Shown: piece after piece, positions 47,190-60,035 of the stretch
How the letters are laid out: each line of letters opens with the position of its first letter
Position numbering within the stretch: the stretch's first letter is position 1
Source of the DNA: Chinchilla lanigera
Taxonomy: Eukaryota; Chordata; Mammalia; Rodentia; Chinchillidae
NCBI RefSeq assembly: GCF_000276665.1
Contig: NW_004955488.1
Location: 640,257-704,256 of the forward strand
Reading direction: 5' to 3'
Length of the DNA: 64,000 nucleotides
Position numbers and translations under genes: made by a program
Notes under the pieces: model-generated
Databases searched by the model: none
What the model was told of the DNA's origin: nothing
Seen by the model: the letters and a program-made list of their open reading frames with translations, nothing else

Positions 47190-47600
47190 AATTAAAATTT
47201 TAAACAAAGCCTGCCAACAATGTCTGCCAAAACCAGATGGGTATGTCGGGACAAGCCTGACAAGGGGACATTTCCTTTGTGTAACTTATGCTTGTTTAAC
47301 GGATGGCCTTGCAATGTAACTTGAGATGTTTAAACTCCCTTGACAACCCATAGTGTCACTCAGCCCTCCAATTGTAACACACCAAATCTGCCTCTGTTTC
47401 TGACTATAAAAGCCCCATATCTTGCCATGTGGAGCACTGACTCTTTGGGAGAGGTCCCAGTTAGGCCCATACATGTAGTAAACTGCCTCCTAAACCTCTG
47501 TGCTGTTTCTTCCTGTGTTTGGTCTGGTTTCCATAACAAGCATATTAGCCTTTCAACGAGATTTAATGAGATGCTACCCCAGGCTATCTAGTGTACCTGC
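47190..47600 (+). mobile_element. ERV1-like LTR relic
   Basis: The block has the layout of a gammaretrovirus-like LTR: a TATA-type box 'ctataaaagcccc' at about 47404-47415, then 'gtggagcactgactctttgg', a 'tagtaaactgcctcc' block that may be a mutated AATAAA signal, and 'tgtgctgtttcttcctgtg'. No internal retroviral sequence or paired LTR is next to it, so it would be a solo LTR. Exact ends were not found. Confidence 0.5.
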
Positions 47601-47654
47601 AGAAATGGCGGTAGATCCTAAGAAGAAATAGCCAGATAAACAGAGAGGCTGTTC

Positions 47655-48110
47655 TTTTCTTTTCTTTCTTTTTTTTTTTCTTTTCTTTTTTTTTTTTTTT
47701 TCTTTTCTTTTCCTTTCTTTTTAAAGATAAAAGAACAAAAACACATTAACAAACAAACAGACATAAACAAAACAACACCAAAACAATAGAAGCAATACAG
47801 AATTTCAGACAAGATGGTAGGAAATTAACAATGGTTGCTGTATTACATATTGTTCTCTTCAAATTGGTGACTCAGTGAAACAGATATAGGCATGGAAGAT
47901 TTGTCAAACAATTAAACATTAACTGCTCCTTTCAATAAAGCAATAGAAGTCGATAATACAACTCTCTTAGCTATCCTGTGTATAAATATATATATACTTT
48001 TTCCATCCGTTTTTCTTCTTTTCCCTCATCCCAGTTCTTGGCAACCAAACTTCTAACCCGGGTCAGCTATGGTGTAGCTGAGGGAGCCAGGAAGAATACA
48101 TTGTCTCTTC
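47655..48110 (-). mobile_element. L1 3' end with long A tail
   Basis: A T/C-rich run (47655-47722) is the reversed A tail. It is followed by the reverse complement of the L1 3' UTR seen at 61.3-61.7 kb ('ggaaattaacaatggttg', 'tgtattacatattg', 'ctatcctgtgtataaata', 'ttttccctcatcccag'). It is more diverged than the 37 kb and 61 kb pair. The 64-codon minus-strand frame over the tail is an artefact. Confidence 0.72.
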
Positions 48111-49530
48111 CCAAGCTATTGTTGAAAATAAAAATTTGTACTAAAATGAAGAATCAGGTGCATATTCTATACTCTAGTCAGGTGCCAGTACTTCTGTATG
48201 ACCCAAGAATGTCTAAAATATCAAAACTTGTGAGTAAATTTCAGTTTCACTTCACCTTTATGACCTGGGGCTTGGTTTTTATTTTATTTATCTCTTTCAT
48301 CCAGAGAGCAAATATGTTAATGGAAATACATATTTGTTGTACTTTCATTGTCAACATGCATCATGATAGTCATAAATACATGTACTCCTCCAAAGTGCTG
48401 TGACATTTTAAACAAGGTGAAAAATTTAATGGAGTTGGGCTTCTACTTAGTTATTCCAAATCAGGTCAATCAATATTAGCTATTTCTTCATTCCAAATGC
48501 CACACATTGTGATACAAGCTGTGCAAAACTTGTGAACATACAAAAGTGAAGTATTGAGGTTGGGTAAAAAAAAATACAATAAAGTGACTCTTATAATAAG
48601 CAGAGTCATAATCTTCAAGAGTGCAAGGTACTGTTATTAAATACACAAGGGACATTAAAGTTATAGAAAAAAATAAAAAAATAATAAGAATAAGAATAAC
48701 CTCCCTGAAGTACTTCAAGTTCTAAGATCCAAAATAAATGTTTACTAACATTTTATGTCCCAAAAGTCTGTTATGAAAACACATTTTCAAAGACCTATGA
48801 GGTTGAAATTTAATGAATTATTTTTAGAGAAATCTTGTCTATTTCCACTATTGCTGTTTATCTAAAGGACGTTAATATTATACCCATAAAATAGACGATA
48901 AAAATGGTATATTTAACATTTCATTTGTTCACATCTCTTCTGGTAGATCAATTGTAGGTGATACAGCTTTCACACATTCTTTTTTCTGAGTTTGGGTTAT
49001 ATTTGTGAAATTAAAGATGACTATAAAATATAATTTTATTCTCTAGGGAGAATTCTGAGGAGATATTTTAAACAGATTTACCTGTAGTGGCTGTAAGAAA
49101 GTTCATAAACCCTTTAATGCTCCATGTAGGGTTTAAACAAGCAAAAGACTCATAAAATTTCTAAATCCACAAGCCACATACAGTGTGTTCATGCTGCCAG
49201 CAAGCCAGATGGCCTTCAAACTTTCAGAGTAAGGACAGTATTTGCAATATCCATGCACCACCTGCCTGCTCCAATTATTAGATATTCAAGAGCAAGACTA
49301 CGTAAAGAATGATATTTGATATCATTTACATTATACAGAAATCGTGAATAAACCAAATATATAGCTATGTATTATTGAAATTATTCTTTCATTTGTTATA
49401 CTGTTTATTAAGTATATTAACATTGAATAATGTGTAAGAAATATTGGATACTCCTAAGTTTAGATCACTTTCTTAGGTTAATTTCTTTAAATGAAGCAAA
49501 ATTTTCTCACACTTACAGATGCCTGCATAG
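48111..49530. other. Unassigned AT-rich DNA
   Basis: No gene recognised. The 141-codon plus-strand frame (47978-48403) starts inside the L1 3' UTR and has no domain. Confidence 0.5.
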
Positions 49531-49535
49531 TGTTA

Positions 49536-49675
49536 TATAATATTTATATATTATATAATTCAATATATAATAATAATTCAATATATGTTGACTCATAATT
49601 AATAATTAATAATAATTCATAATAGTTGAACAATTGAATAATAATTCAATATATATAATAATATATATTACAAAA
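49536..49675. repeat. AT-rich low-complexity tract
   Basis: Almost pure A/T with repeated 'ataattcaatatat' and 'aataattaataat' units, partly self-complementary. Confidence 0.85.
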
Positions 49676-50385
49676 TTCTTCAACTGACTGATCACTCCAT
49701 TACTACTTTTTATGAATTTTCAAATTCTACTTATACTTCCTTAAAGATTTTAAGAGTCCTCGTATTCTTATTCCTAGAGATTGTAAAACATAATTAATGA
49801 TGAGAATATTTTCATTAATAGAGATATGAGAAGCTGGTGAGTTATCTAAGAACATTTTTAAAAACTGATAGCTTGAGGGTGTACAGAGTCCTAAGTCTTA
49901 AGTGTCATGAAAGTCATATCTCATTTCCTAGAATGTGATTTGATCAATCAAAATATAACTATAAGAAACCATATGTGGGAGAAGCTGTATTATGCATCTA
50001 ACTCTATGCAGCAGTACAGCTAGTGTGCAGATCCATTTTGACTGTTTCATTGCCTCATAATTAAATGGATTCGAGTCAACAACATCCCAACTGAACCATC
50101 AGGTTATGCAGGATAAGGCAAAAGGCTCTTCCCACTTATACAGGAGATAATTGTCATTTCATAATATTCAGGACACTTGATTTCTAATCTGTGTAATCAT
50201 CCCAAATTGGTGAAAACAAACAAGTAAAGTTCAGTCATTCGTAACTATTCATTCTGCTTCTATATTTAATCAATAAAATTTTTTTTTTGTCTCTCATGTC
50301 TCTCAATCCTACCGTCTTCTCCTTTTCCACAGTCTCTGCAGACGTCATATTGAATACCTCAATATCTGGTTCTGTATCTCCTTAC
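49676..50385. other. Unassigned AT-rich DNA
   Basis: No gene or clear repeat recognised. Confidence 0.5.
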
Positions 50386-50389
50386 CTAG

Positions 50390-50870
50390 GTAAATGCTGT
50401 AAATAATTATTTTTATAAAATACAAATTTGACCATGTGATTGCCTTACTTGCAAGTCGTGCAAGGGATTCTCTCATTGTCTGCAACATTAAGTTCATCAA
50501 TCCACAAAGCACCTTTCATTTGTCTTTTTAAGCTCTGACTTCTTCAGCCAATCCGTTTTATCACACATTGTTATACGTTTCATCTTCATGACAATGCGTG
50601 CCTGTGACTCATCAAGAATTTCCTTCTTCCACTTCTTCTTTTGGGTTCGATATCAAATGTATCAATGTAATGCTCTTTGGTTTGAACACGCAGGACAGAG
50701 TTCACCTCTTCTTGGTGATCCCACAAGCTAGAAAAGGCCACTACTACTTTACTCTTTTGCCAAATTGTTACATATTTGCAGTATTTTGTATCTGTTAAAC
50801 ACTTATATTGCTTCATAGGTTTTCTTAATAGATTGTAAGTTTCTTCATTTAGGAGATTTATCCAACTTCT
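50390..50870 (+). repeat. Probable LINE-2 (L2) 3' region
   Basis: 'gaccatgtgattgccttact', 'gcaagggattctctcattg', 'cacaaagcacctttcatttg', 'aagctctgacttcttc', 'tagaaaaggccactac' and 'gattgtaagtttcttcattt' occur in L2 order. The overlapping 99-codon minus and 66-codon plus frames are chance. Confidence 0.55.
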
Positions 50871-51057
50871 TTCTATGCCTTTCACAGATGCTGAGTTAAA
50901 GGTGTGTAATCAATTTGTAAAATCAAGAGTTTAATTAATTAATTTTTAAAAACTATTTATTTAATGTGAGTAGTGCATATGTGATCCAAAATAAATTTGT
51001 AGAATTCAGATTATGGAGTGATTTATGAGATAAATACACATATATTAATGTGTGTAC

Positions 51058-51058
51058 C

Positions 51059-51104
<46 letters not shown>
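51058..51104. repeat. (CT)n(AT)n compound microsatellite
   Basis: A CT run switches directly into an AT run. The minus-strand frame with 'IYIYIERERERER' over it is a repeat product. Confidence 0.97.
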
Positions 51105-53225
51105 CATATATTCTAACTCCAAGAACACTCCTTGAATACCTAAATATATGGATACTCATGCTTGTTATGTAAAATATTGTAGTATTTACATATAACATAT
51201 ACATATCCTGTCCTACACTTAAATCATCTCTAGATTAGAGTTCACACAATGTCAATGCAATATAAATAATTTGTATACTATACCATGTGGGAAAATAATG
51301 GCATGAGAAATGCATATGTTCACTACACATGCGACTTATTTTGAAACATTTTTTAACCTGAGGCAGACTGAATGCATGTATGTGGAATCCATGGAAAAAA
51401 GAGGACATGCTTTACATGTAAGAACAAACTATTTTCCTTTAAAAGGATGAAGAACAAGACATTCATAGGATTTTCTCTCTGCCTTGTTTTATCTTCACCT
51501 CATACACTCATGCACAGCAGGTAGCACAAACACTCACTGGTGTTTCAGTTTAAACTACTTATAAAAAGCCACTTCTTTTCAAAAATCTCATTATCAGGTT
51601 TATAGTTCTGCCAGATCTAAAAGATTTGGAGGAAGCTTGGAATACTTTTATGGCTAAAGAGCAATCAAAGCTATGCTCTAAAAATTGGAAGGCAAGAAGA
51701 GTTTCCAGCTATACAAATGGGCCTGTGGAAGGGAATAGTAAAGAACTAAAGCACGCAGCAACTGTACTGATGCTCTGACCTACAGCATCAGTGATTGTGC
51801 TGAAATAAGAAACATAAACAATTTTTTTCTTTCCTCACTGCTCAGTGTCTTTAATGAAAAAGTGCTATCAACTTAGACTGCAGAATATGGTTCTAAAGTT
51901 AAATTCTAGCCAATTGTACAGCCAGAGAGCAAATTCTGACATTGGCATTTGTGTGTGTGCATGTGTGTGTGTGTGTGGTATAGTTAGAACTTTCTGAGTA
52001 CCCTTTTAAAACACTGAAGCAAAAAAAGAAACATTAGCAGTTCCAATTTTTATGTGTTTATATATCTGTGTACCTACATAAATCTAGTTCAATCAGACAG
52101 TTTAATCTGCAGTTACTTTTCAGAGTAAGCTTTGTACTTTTAAGGTTTAACATTTCCCCTTTAATCAGTCAGATTTCTGATCATTTATTTATATTAATAC
52201 TAGTGCATAGTTAAGTAAACCTACACATTTTCTGCATCAATAACCGAAAACAGATAATACTATGTAATTATTTACAATGACATTTCTTCTTATACTTAAT
52301 AAAAATAAGCAATGATCTAAATGTAATACTTTTTCTGTTATTATTACAACTTATTAGAAATGTACATAAATTTGGAAATCAAGCTGCAAGCCTGGGCTAC
52401 ACTTTTAGAAACAATAAAGAAAATGATCTGCACTTTGAGTTAATTGTTTATAATTGACAATTTCAGGAGAATCTGTGTTTACAGTTACATTGACCTCGAA
52501 GTATTCCAGTCTTAAAAATTATTATACCTATTTCCCAATTATCAGCTGAATAAACTACATTGTCAAAATAATGGGATGCTTATCTTATTAAAGAAATAAA
52601 TCTACCTCAATTGCTACCACTTTAACGCACTAGGAAAGGTATCCCTATGTTCACGAGGGTATTCACACTCAGAAAACAACAGAAAATCTTTACATAAGCA
52701 AGGTTTTAAGACTAGTCATTATTTGAAGAGGCTGTAATGCACATTTAAAAAAATTATATTCTTCAAATTTTTATGCAATTATATTTCATATAAGATACAC
52801 ATTAAGCACTACAAATAATTATCTAAGTTTGAAGAAAAAGAAGTGTCGTTTTGTTAACAATTCAAATACAAAATCAAAAGCTACATGATCCTAAGAGGAA
52901 TTGCTAAATTATGTGTATTGAAAAATGTATTTTGTTCACTTCATTCAAATTCTATCCCATACAGATTAAAAGAAGAATGGAAATCATCAGACCTAAATTT
53001 AATTACATATATTTTAATATATTCCTTTGTATGCATCAAACATTAAAAAGAAAATAAAAGAGAAAAGAGTCTCTGAAATTGCTAAATGCCCTGGATTGTG
53101 ACTGGCTGAATTTCTGTCTTTGATGATCACTTAAATATTCTGGCAATTTAAACATAATATGCTTTTTTTGTAATCCTTTATTGTACATTTTCTGTTTAAA
53201 TTGAAAGACTATGGATGACTATCTC
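51105..53225. other. Unassigned AT-rich DNA
   Basis: No gene. A short (TG)n lies at about 51950-51976. Confidence 0.5.
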
Positions 53226-53229
53226 ACCC

Positions 53230-56200
53230 CAAATATGAGCCACATGCCAGAGCCTATGCCATGTGACTGAACCAGGGAGGAAGCCTTCCTGAGACCCTGC
53301 AGGGGTTCACTCTACCCAGGACCATGGAGGAATCCTGTCTCCCACTGAGTCACTGCCCCTACTTCCTGGCAGGGCCGAGCCAAGTGACTTCCTCAAGAGG
53401 AAGCTGGTCCAAAATCCACCAAGCAACACCTCAACCCCCGGCTATGTGCCAGGGCCTGCATCATGTGTCCAGGCCTCACTGAGTGCTCTTTCCAGGGTCG
53501 AATCCTGGGATGATGAGATAAGCATATGCTGGGGCTGCTTCTGTGGTCTCCTCTGCACAGGGCAACAAGAGACAGCCACATCACCCAACTGACTGAAGAA
53601 GAGACAACACCAGAAGGAGAGTTTTGCTTCAGAACGAAGTGTTACCCTACCGCAGACACTGGGTGGGAGAATCCTTGGGTCATAGGCTTGGAGAGGGGAG
53701 AGCAATGTAAGGATCTCCTCAGATCCCTTGAGAGGAGGCCCAAGTTCACAGAGCCTGTACTCTACTGAGGGATGCCAGGCTTGGAGGGTGAAATTATCAA
53801 AAGGAGTGATCCTAACAAAGCAGCCTAGCGGAATCTTTGACCTCTGGCACAGCTGCCTGAATTCACTAGAATCTCACATTCTAAAGTATAATAGGCTAAT
53901 ATACATGTTGTCTGGCTGCCCTAAAATCATAGTCCTCTTAGTTCAGGTTAAGGGATGCCCAGGAGTGGCTCTTAGGGTTTGTCATACCCAGTCATCATTT
54001 GATAGCCTGTGATACCACTAAATTTACTAGTATAGGCAAGGCAATATAACAACAGATAACAACAACTGGTTTTCTCTCTATGTCCATATCCAGAGGTCCA
54101 GGGAATAGTAAGTAATAAAAAGGGGATACACATACACACAGGATCATGGGGCAACAGGATCCAGCAAGGTCTCCTAACTTTCTTAAGATGGCTTCAGGGG
54201 CACAACAGAGAGGAAAACAAATAACAGGTAGCAGAACTCTATGAAAAGTTTATAGAAGAGATGAAGAGACCATACAATCTCAAGGAGAAAGAGATAAAAA
54301 ATTCATGGCATCATCACTCAATATGCACCAGGTGAATTCAGGGGAAATTACTAAAAAACTGGACAATCTGACCAAAACAGTTCAAAACATAAATGAGAGA
54401 CTCAACATGGATATAGAATTCTGGAAAAGATGTTAAATAGAAATACCTGAAATAAAAAAAAACCTGTATAGAATTTATAAATTGCAAAAAATAATCAGTG
54501 TGAAGATAAAGTGTCTGGAATTCAGGAAAAATGGTATTTAGAAGCACTAAGAGAAATCATGAAAGAAATAAGAACATGAGGCCATCCAGCAGTTACTGAA
54601 GGACACTAAGAAGACCAGCCTAAGGTAAATTTGGAGTTAGACTAAAGCTAAGAGATGACACAGATGGAATTATTAGTATGTTTATCAAAATTGTAGCAGA
54701 GAATTTCTCAAATATGAGAACGGAGTTCAAGATACAAAAAAGCAAGGATTACAGAACAACAAATAACTCTGACAGCAAAAGAGAGTCACAAAGATATATC
54801 CTTATTAAAATCTCACATATCCAACAGAAAAACAGAATTTTAAAAGTACTAAAAAAAAAAAAAAGGAAAAAAATGTTAAACTAGACCAATTAGAATTACA
54901 GCAGACTTCTCAACACAAACCTTAAGGCTAGCAAAGCTTGGAGTGAAGTATTTCAAGCCCTAAGAGAAAACAACTTCCAAACTACACTAACCTAGGGAGC
55001 AAAGCTTTCTTTCCAAATAGTTGGTAAAGTAAGGACATTTCATGAGAAAAAAAAAAAACAAAAAATAGCCCAAGAGATTTATGACTCCAAAACCAGCGCT
55101 CAAGACAATACCCAAAAATATCCTAATGAAACTAATACAATTAATGAAACTAATACAGCCAAAAACCTGGAAGAAATGAAACACCAACTAAAGTCAATGC
55201 ATAAATCACAACAACAACAAGAAAAAGACAGGAAAAGAAAAACAAAGGAGTCATCAACACAAAGAATGCCACAATAGTAAATAATCAACATGTCTCAGTA
55301 ATTTTTCTCAACATTAATGGCCTCAGTTCCTGAATTAAAAGACACAGATTGGTAGACTGGATCAAAAAACAGTGTGTTGTATTCAAGAAACTCACCCAAT
55401 CTAAGAAGATATTCACAGACTAAAAATTAAAAGATGGAAAACAATATTTTACCCAACAGGACCCTGAAAACAAGCAGGGGTAGCAATTTTAATCACTGAC
55501 AAGGTAAACATCAAGCTAAACCAGTGTAAAAGAGACACAGAAAGTCACTGCTTTCTACACAAGGGAGAAATCCAACAAGAAGACATTACATTGATAAATA
55601 TATATGCACCCAATTACTGGTGCTTCAGTCTTAATAAAACAAATACTGGTGAACAGAAAAGGTGAAATAAATACTAACACAATCATAGTGGGAGAGCTTA
55701 ACACCTCACATTCACTAAGCAAAAAAAATCAATAAAGAAATATCAGAACTGAACCACACCCTTGAAAATATGGATTTAATAGTTATCTACAGGGTATTCC
55801 ACCCCACTACAACAGAATATAGATTTTTTTTTCCGCAACACATGATATTTTTTCAAAAATAGCTCACATGCTGGTCCACAAAGCCTGCTTAGGTAAATAT
55901 AAAAGAATTGAAATTACCTCATGTGGACTACTTTCACAGTGAAAGTGGAAATCAATGACAGAAGAAATTACAGAAAAGGTAGAATCACTTGCAAAATTAA
56001 CACCCTACTCATAAACAACCAATGGGTTATAGAAGAAATTAAAGAAGAAATTTAAAAATTTCTGGAGAGGTAATGACCACCCCAGTGGAAGTTACTGAAA
56101 TGTGTAGGTCGCTATGAAAGTTCACCACAATCAATACTCACATTAGGAAAACAGACTAAGCTCAAGTAAACAGCCCATGAGAAATCTTAAGATACTTGAG

Positions 56201-59200
56201 AGTCAATCACAATCCAGGTACAACATAAATTAAGGGGGAAATTATAAAGATTGAAGCAGAATTCAATACAAAAAAAAAAAATCCACAAATTAAAGAGCTG
56301 GATCTTCTAACGCATAAACAAAATTAAAGGGCTGGATCTTCTAACACATATCTAAACAAAATAGATAAGCCCTTAGCCAGGCTTACCACAAAAAAAGAGA
56401 AAAGACTAACATCAATGCAATTAGAAATGAAAAAGGACAAATCACAACAGACACTGAAATCCAGAAGATATTAGCTATTTTGAAAAATTATATTCCAAAA
56501 AATTGAGAAATTTGAAGAAACTGAAATCTCCCTAGAATACGCAAATTACCAAAGCTAACCCAGGAATATCTAAATATGCTGAACAACTGAAGAATAAGCA
56601 GTCAAATCAATTTAGTAATAAAGTATCTGGCAATCAAAAAGAAACCCAGGATCCGATGGATTCCTTGCTGAATTCTATAAAACCTTTAAGGGTGTTATAT
56701 CGACAATATTCCTCAAGCTTTTCAAAGAAATAGAAAGGAATAGAGTGTTCCCAAATTTGTTTATGAAAACCTGTTTTACCCTGATCCTAAAACTGGATAA
56801 AGACAGAAGTAAAGAGAGAACTATAGGCCAATCTCCTTAATGAGCATAGACACAAAAGTCTTTAACAAGGTATTAGTGAGTAACATTCAGCAGATTATTA
56901 AAAATATCACACATCATGATCAAGTAGGTTCCATCCCAGAGATGCAAAGATGGTTCCACATATGTAAGTCAACAAATGTAATGCATCACATATACCAAAG
57001 CAAAGTAAAAAATGACACAATCATATCAATAGATGCAAATAGGCTTTTGATAAAGTCCCACACTCCTTCATGATAAAATCCCTGAAGAAAACAGGTGTAG
57101 AAGGACCATCCCTGAATTTGAAACAAGCTGTTTATGACAAACCATCAGCAAACATCGTATTACGTGGATAAAACTAAAAGCAGTCCCCCTACAATCAGGA
57201 ATAAAAAAGGATGACCATTATCACAAATTTTATCACAGTACTTGAAACATTAACCAGGGGAATCAAGTAAGGGAAAGAAATAAGAGGAATACACATGGGA
57301 AAGGAGGACCTCAAATTATAATTGTTTTCAGATGACAAAGTATTCTAAATAGAACACCTAAAGAACTCCACCGAAAAAACTCTTAGAATTAGTAATTGAT
57401 TTCAGCGATGTGGCAGGATACAAGATAAATGCACAAAATCCTTAACACTTTGTACACCAAAATGAACTTGATGAAAAGGAAATTACAAAACTAGTAACTT
57501 TCAAAGCAGCTTCAAAAGAAAGGAAATGCCTAGCAATTAACCTAACCAAGGAAGTGAAAGGTTTCTACAGAGAAAGCTACAATACTCTGAAACAGGAGAT
57601 CAACAAAGACATCAGAAAATGGGAGGGATGCCCCCTGCTCCTGGATATGAAGAACCAATATCATCAAAAAGTTATATCTCCCAATAGCTTCCAAGACTGT
57701 TATACAGATCCAAAGAGTAATGAAGTAGCTTACAGATCTAAAGAGAACAGTCTTAAAATTCATATGGAACCAGAAGAGACCCAGAGCAGTAAAAGAAATT
57801 TGGGACAAACAAGAGTAAAGCAGGAGGCATTGCAATGTGTGACTTCAAGCTATACTACAAAGCACTAATGATATAAACAGCATGGTACTGGGAAAAAAAA
57901 CAGATACATGGATCAACAGAATAGAATGGAGGATACAGAAACATCCCAGACACATTCAGCTACTTCATCTTTGACAAAGGGGCCAAAAACATACCTTGGA
58001 GGAAAGATAGTCTATTCAACAAGTGGGGCTGCAAAAGCTGGGTAACTGTTTGCAGAAGATTGAAAGTGAGCCCACACCTCTCACCATCTACTACATTAAA
58101 ATCAAAATGGATAATGATCTCACCATTAAAACAGAAACATTGAGCATACTGGAAGATAAAATAGGTAAAACACTTGAAGATATGGGTATAGGAAAGCATT
58201 TTTAAAACAGAATTGCAGTTGCCCAAGAAATAACAGCAGAAATCAACAAACAGAATTACAGCAAATGGAAAAGATTCTGTACAACCAGTGAATCAATTAG
58301 TACAGTGAAGTGGCATTCTCCAGAATGGCAAAAATAATTGTTGCCAGATACTCCTCAGGTAGAGGGCCAATATCTACAATACATAAAAAACTAAGAAATA
58401 TAAACCACTTAAAATTAAAGACTGAGACAAGAAACAGGCAGATGAAATGAACAGACATTTCACAGAGGAAGAAGTTCAAATGGACAACTAATACATGGAA
58501 ACTTATTCCTCCTGGGTCACCAAAGAAATGCAAATTTATAAAAATGCTAAGATTCCGTCTTACTTTAGAAAGAATGGTAATCGTCAAGAAATAAGAACAC
58601 AGCAAATGCTGCCAAGGCTACAGTGAAAAAGGGACCTTCCTACATTGTTGGTGAATGAAAATGTAAATTCCAGCCATTATGGAAATCGGTATAGAGATTT
58701 CTCAGCGAACTGAAGTTAGAAATTTCCTATGACCTAGTGATCGCTCATATTTTCCCCAAAGAGCTTCAGACATAATATAAACATATCAATGTTTACACGT
58801 ACACACCGATGTTCATAGGTGCACAATTCAGAATGACTAAATCCTAGAAGCAGCACATATACTTGTCAATAGATGACTGGATTAAGAAAATGTGCTACCT
58901 CTATATAATGGGATACTACTCCTCTACAAAGGACAAATGAGACATTTGTAGGAAAATGGATGCACCTGGAAAATATAATATTAATTAAAATAAACTGGGC
59001 ACAGGCTGAAATACCATAAGCTACCTCTCCTTTGAGTAAGACAAAGCACAAACAAAGAGAATAATAAAGGATGGATTGGAGACAGGATATGGATCTCTTG
59101 CAAATGGGAAGGGATCCAAGATGTCAAAGAGGAAGGGAGAGGGGGAGGGGAAGGGAAAATAAGCAGGGTAAGTTAAGCCAGGTACAGGTTCCTAACAACC

Positions 59201-59395
59201 TCAGTGAATATAAGCATTATATACCATAAATGTGATATAAGATTTATAATATTAATAATAATAAAAATAAAAATAGGGAAAGGTAAATTAGAGGAGGAGG
59301 AAGAAAAGGGGATTTTTAAAAAAGGAAACAGCTTGTACAAGTACCCGTTCCCACTCCCTAAGATTATTGTAAAATGCTCAAACACATATTAATAA
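53230..59395 (+). mobile_element. Nearly full-length, inactivated L1
   Basis: About 6.2 kb in one orientation with the L1 order. It has a less AT-rich 5' UTR-like part (53230-54170), ORF1-like sequence with many charged residues (about 54180-54900), an inter-ORF stretch ('gcagacttctcaacacaaac', 'cttaaggctagcaaagc'), ORF2 (about 55290-59060), and a 3' UTR with a purine/G-rich run ('gggagagggggaggggaagg') ending in an A-rich tail near 59390. Numerous frameshifts and stops show that it is dead. Outer ends are approximate, and no target duplication was identified. Confidence 0.8.
55290..59060 (+). pseudogene. L1 ORF2 relic (endonuclease and reverse transcriptase)
   Basis: In pieces across frames: an N-terminal endonuclease-like part ('INGLSS', then 'KRHRLVDWIKKQ'), 'INIYAPNYW' near 55590, 'FHPTTTEYRFF' near 55800, and a reverse transcriptase part with 'GSDGFLAEFYKTF' (about 56655-56690) and 'SIDTKVFNKVL' (56840 on). 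The catalytic FADD-type site reads FSDD at 57325-57336. The C-terminal part resumes from about 57540. Stops and shifts between these pieces exclude a working protein. Overlapping minus-strand frames are shadows. Confidence 0.78.
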
Positions 59396-59399
59396 AAAA

Positions 59400-60035
59400 T
59401 TGAGACTAGATGTCCTAGAGTTACACCAAAGCTTTAAAGAGAAAAAGTAACTACAAAGAATAGACAGCGTGATCCAATATTTCAATCCAATTATTTTAAC
59501 ATTACCTACAGGACAGATCAGAAAGCAATACTAAATTATTTGAATTTATATTTTGAAAGGTTAACTACATTAAGAATTCTCCATACACATATTGTATTTT
59601 TTTTTTTTTAACTTGTGGAATGACAAAAAGTGTAGATGTCACCAAACAGAGAAGAGTACAATTCATTTGTGTACAAAGTCATTTCCACAGTTTGCACGAA
59701 GGCCAGAAATTTCAAATTTTAATGTAATTGTAGATTAATGTTTCATTATTGTGTATATAGCAAATTATGTGATTTAATTTATGATTAGATTTTAGAAAAT
59801 GTATAATCAGGTGTTAAAAACCCACTGATTGATTCATCTGACTTGGAGAGGTAAAGTTTGGAAATATGTAATTTTTAAAAACCTGAAAGAAATTGGAAAT
59901 TCTAGCAATGTTCCTTAAAGCATGAATAAAACAAAATATTCAGTGGTTAATTGTAAGCATGATAGTTTAGAATATCATCAGAAGTAGCCTTCATTATTAT
60001 GAAATGAATTTGAAAATAAATGACAAGGGAATATA
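59400..60035. other. Unassigned AT-rich DNA between two L1s
   Basis: No gene or repeat recognised. Confidence 0.5.

Noticed and set aside
50953..51204. 83-codon minus-strand frame with 'ERERERER'
   Set aside because: Product of the CT/AT microsatellite.
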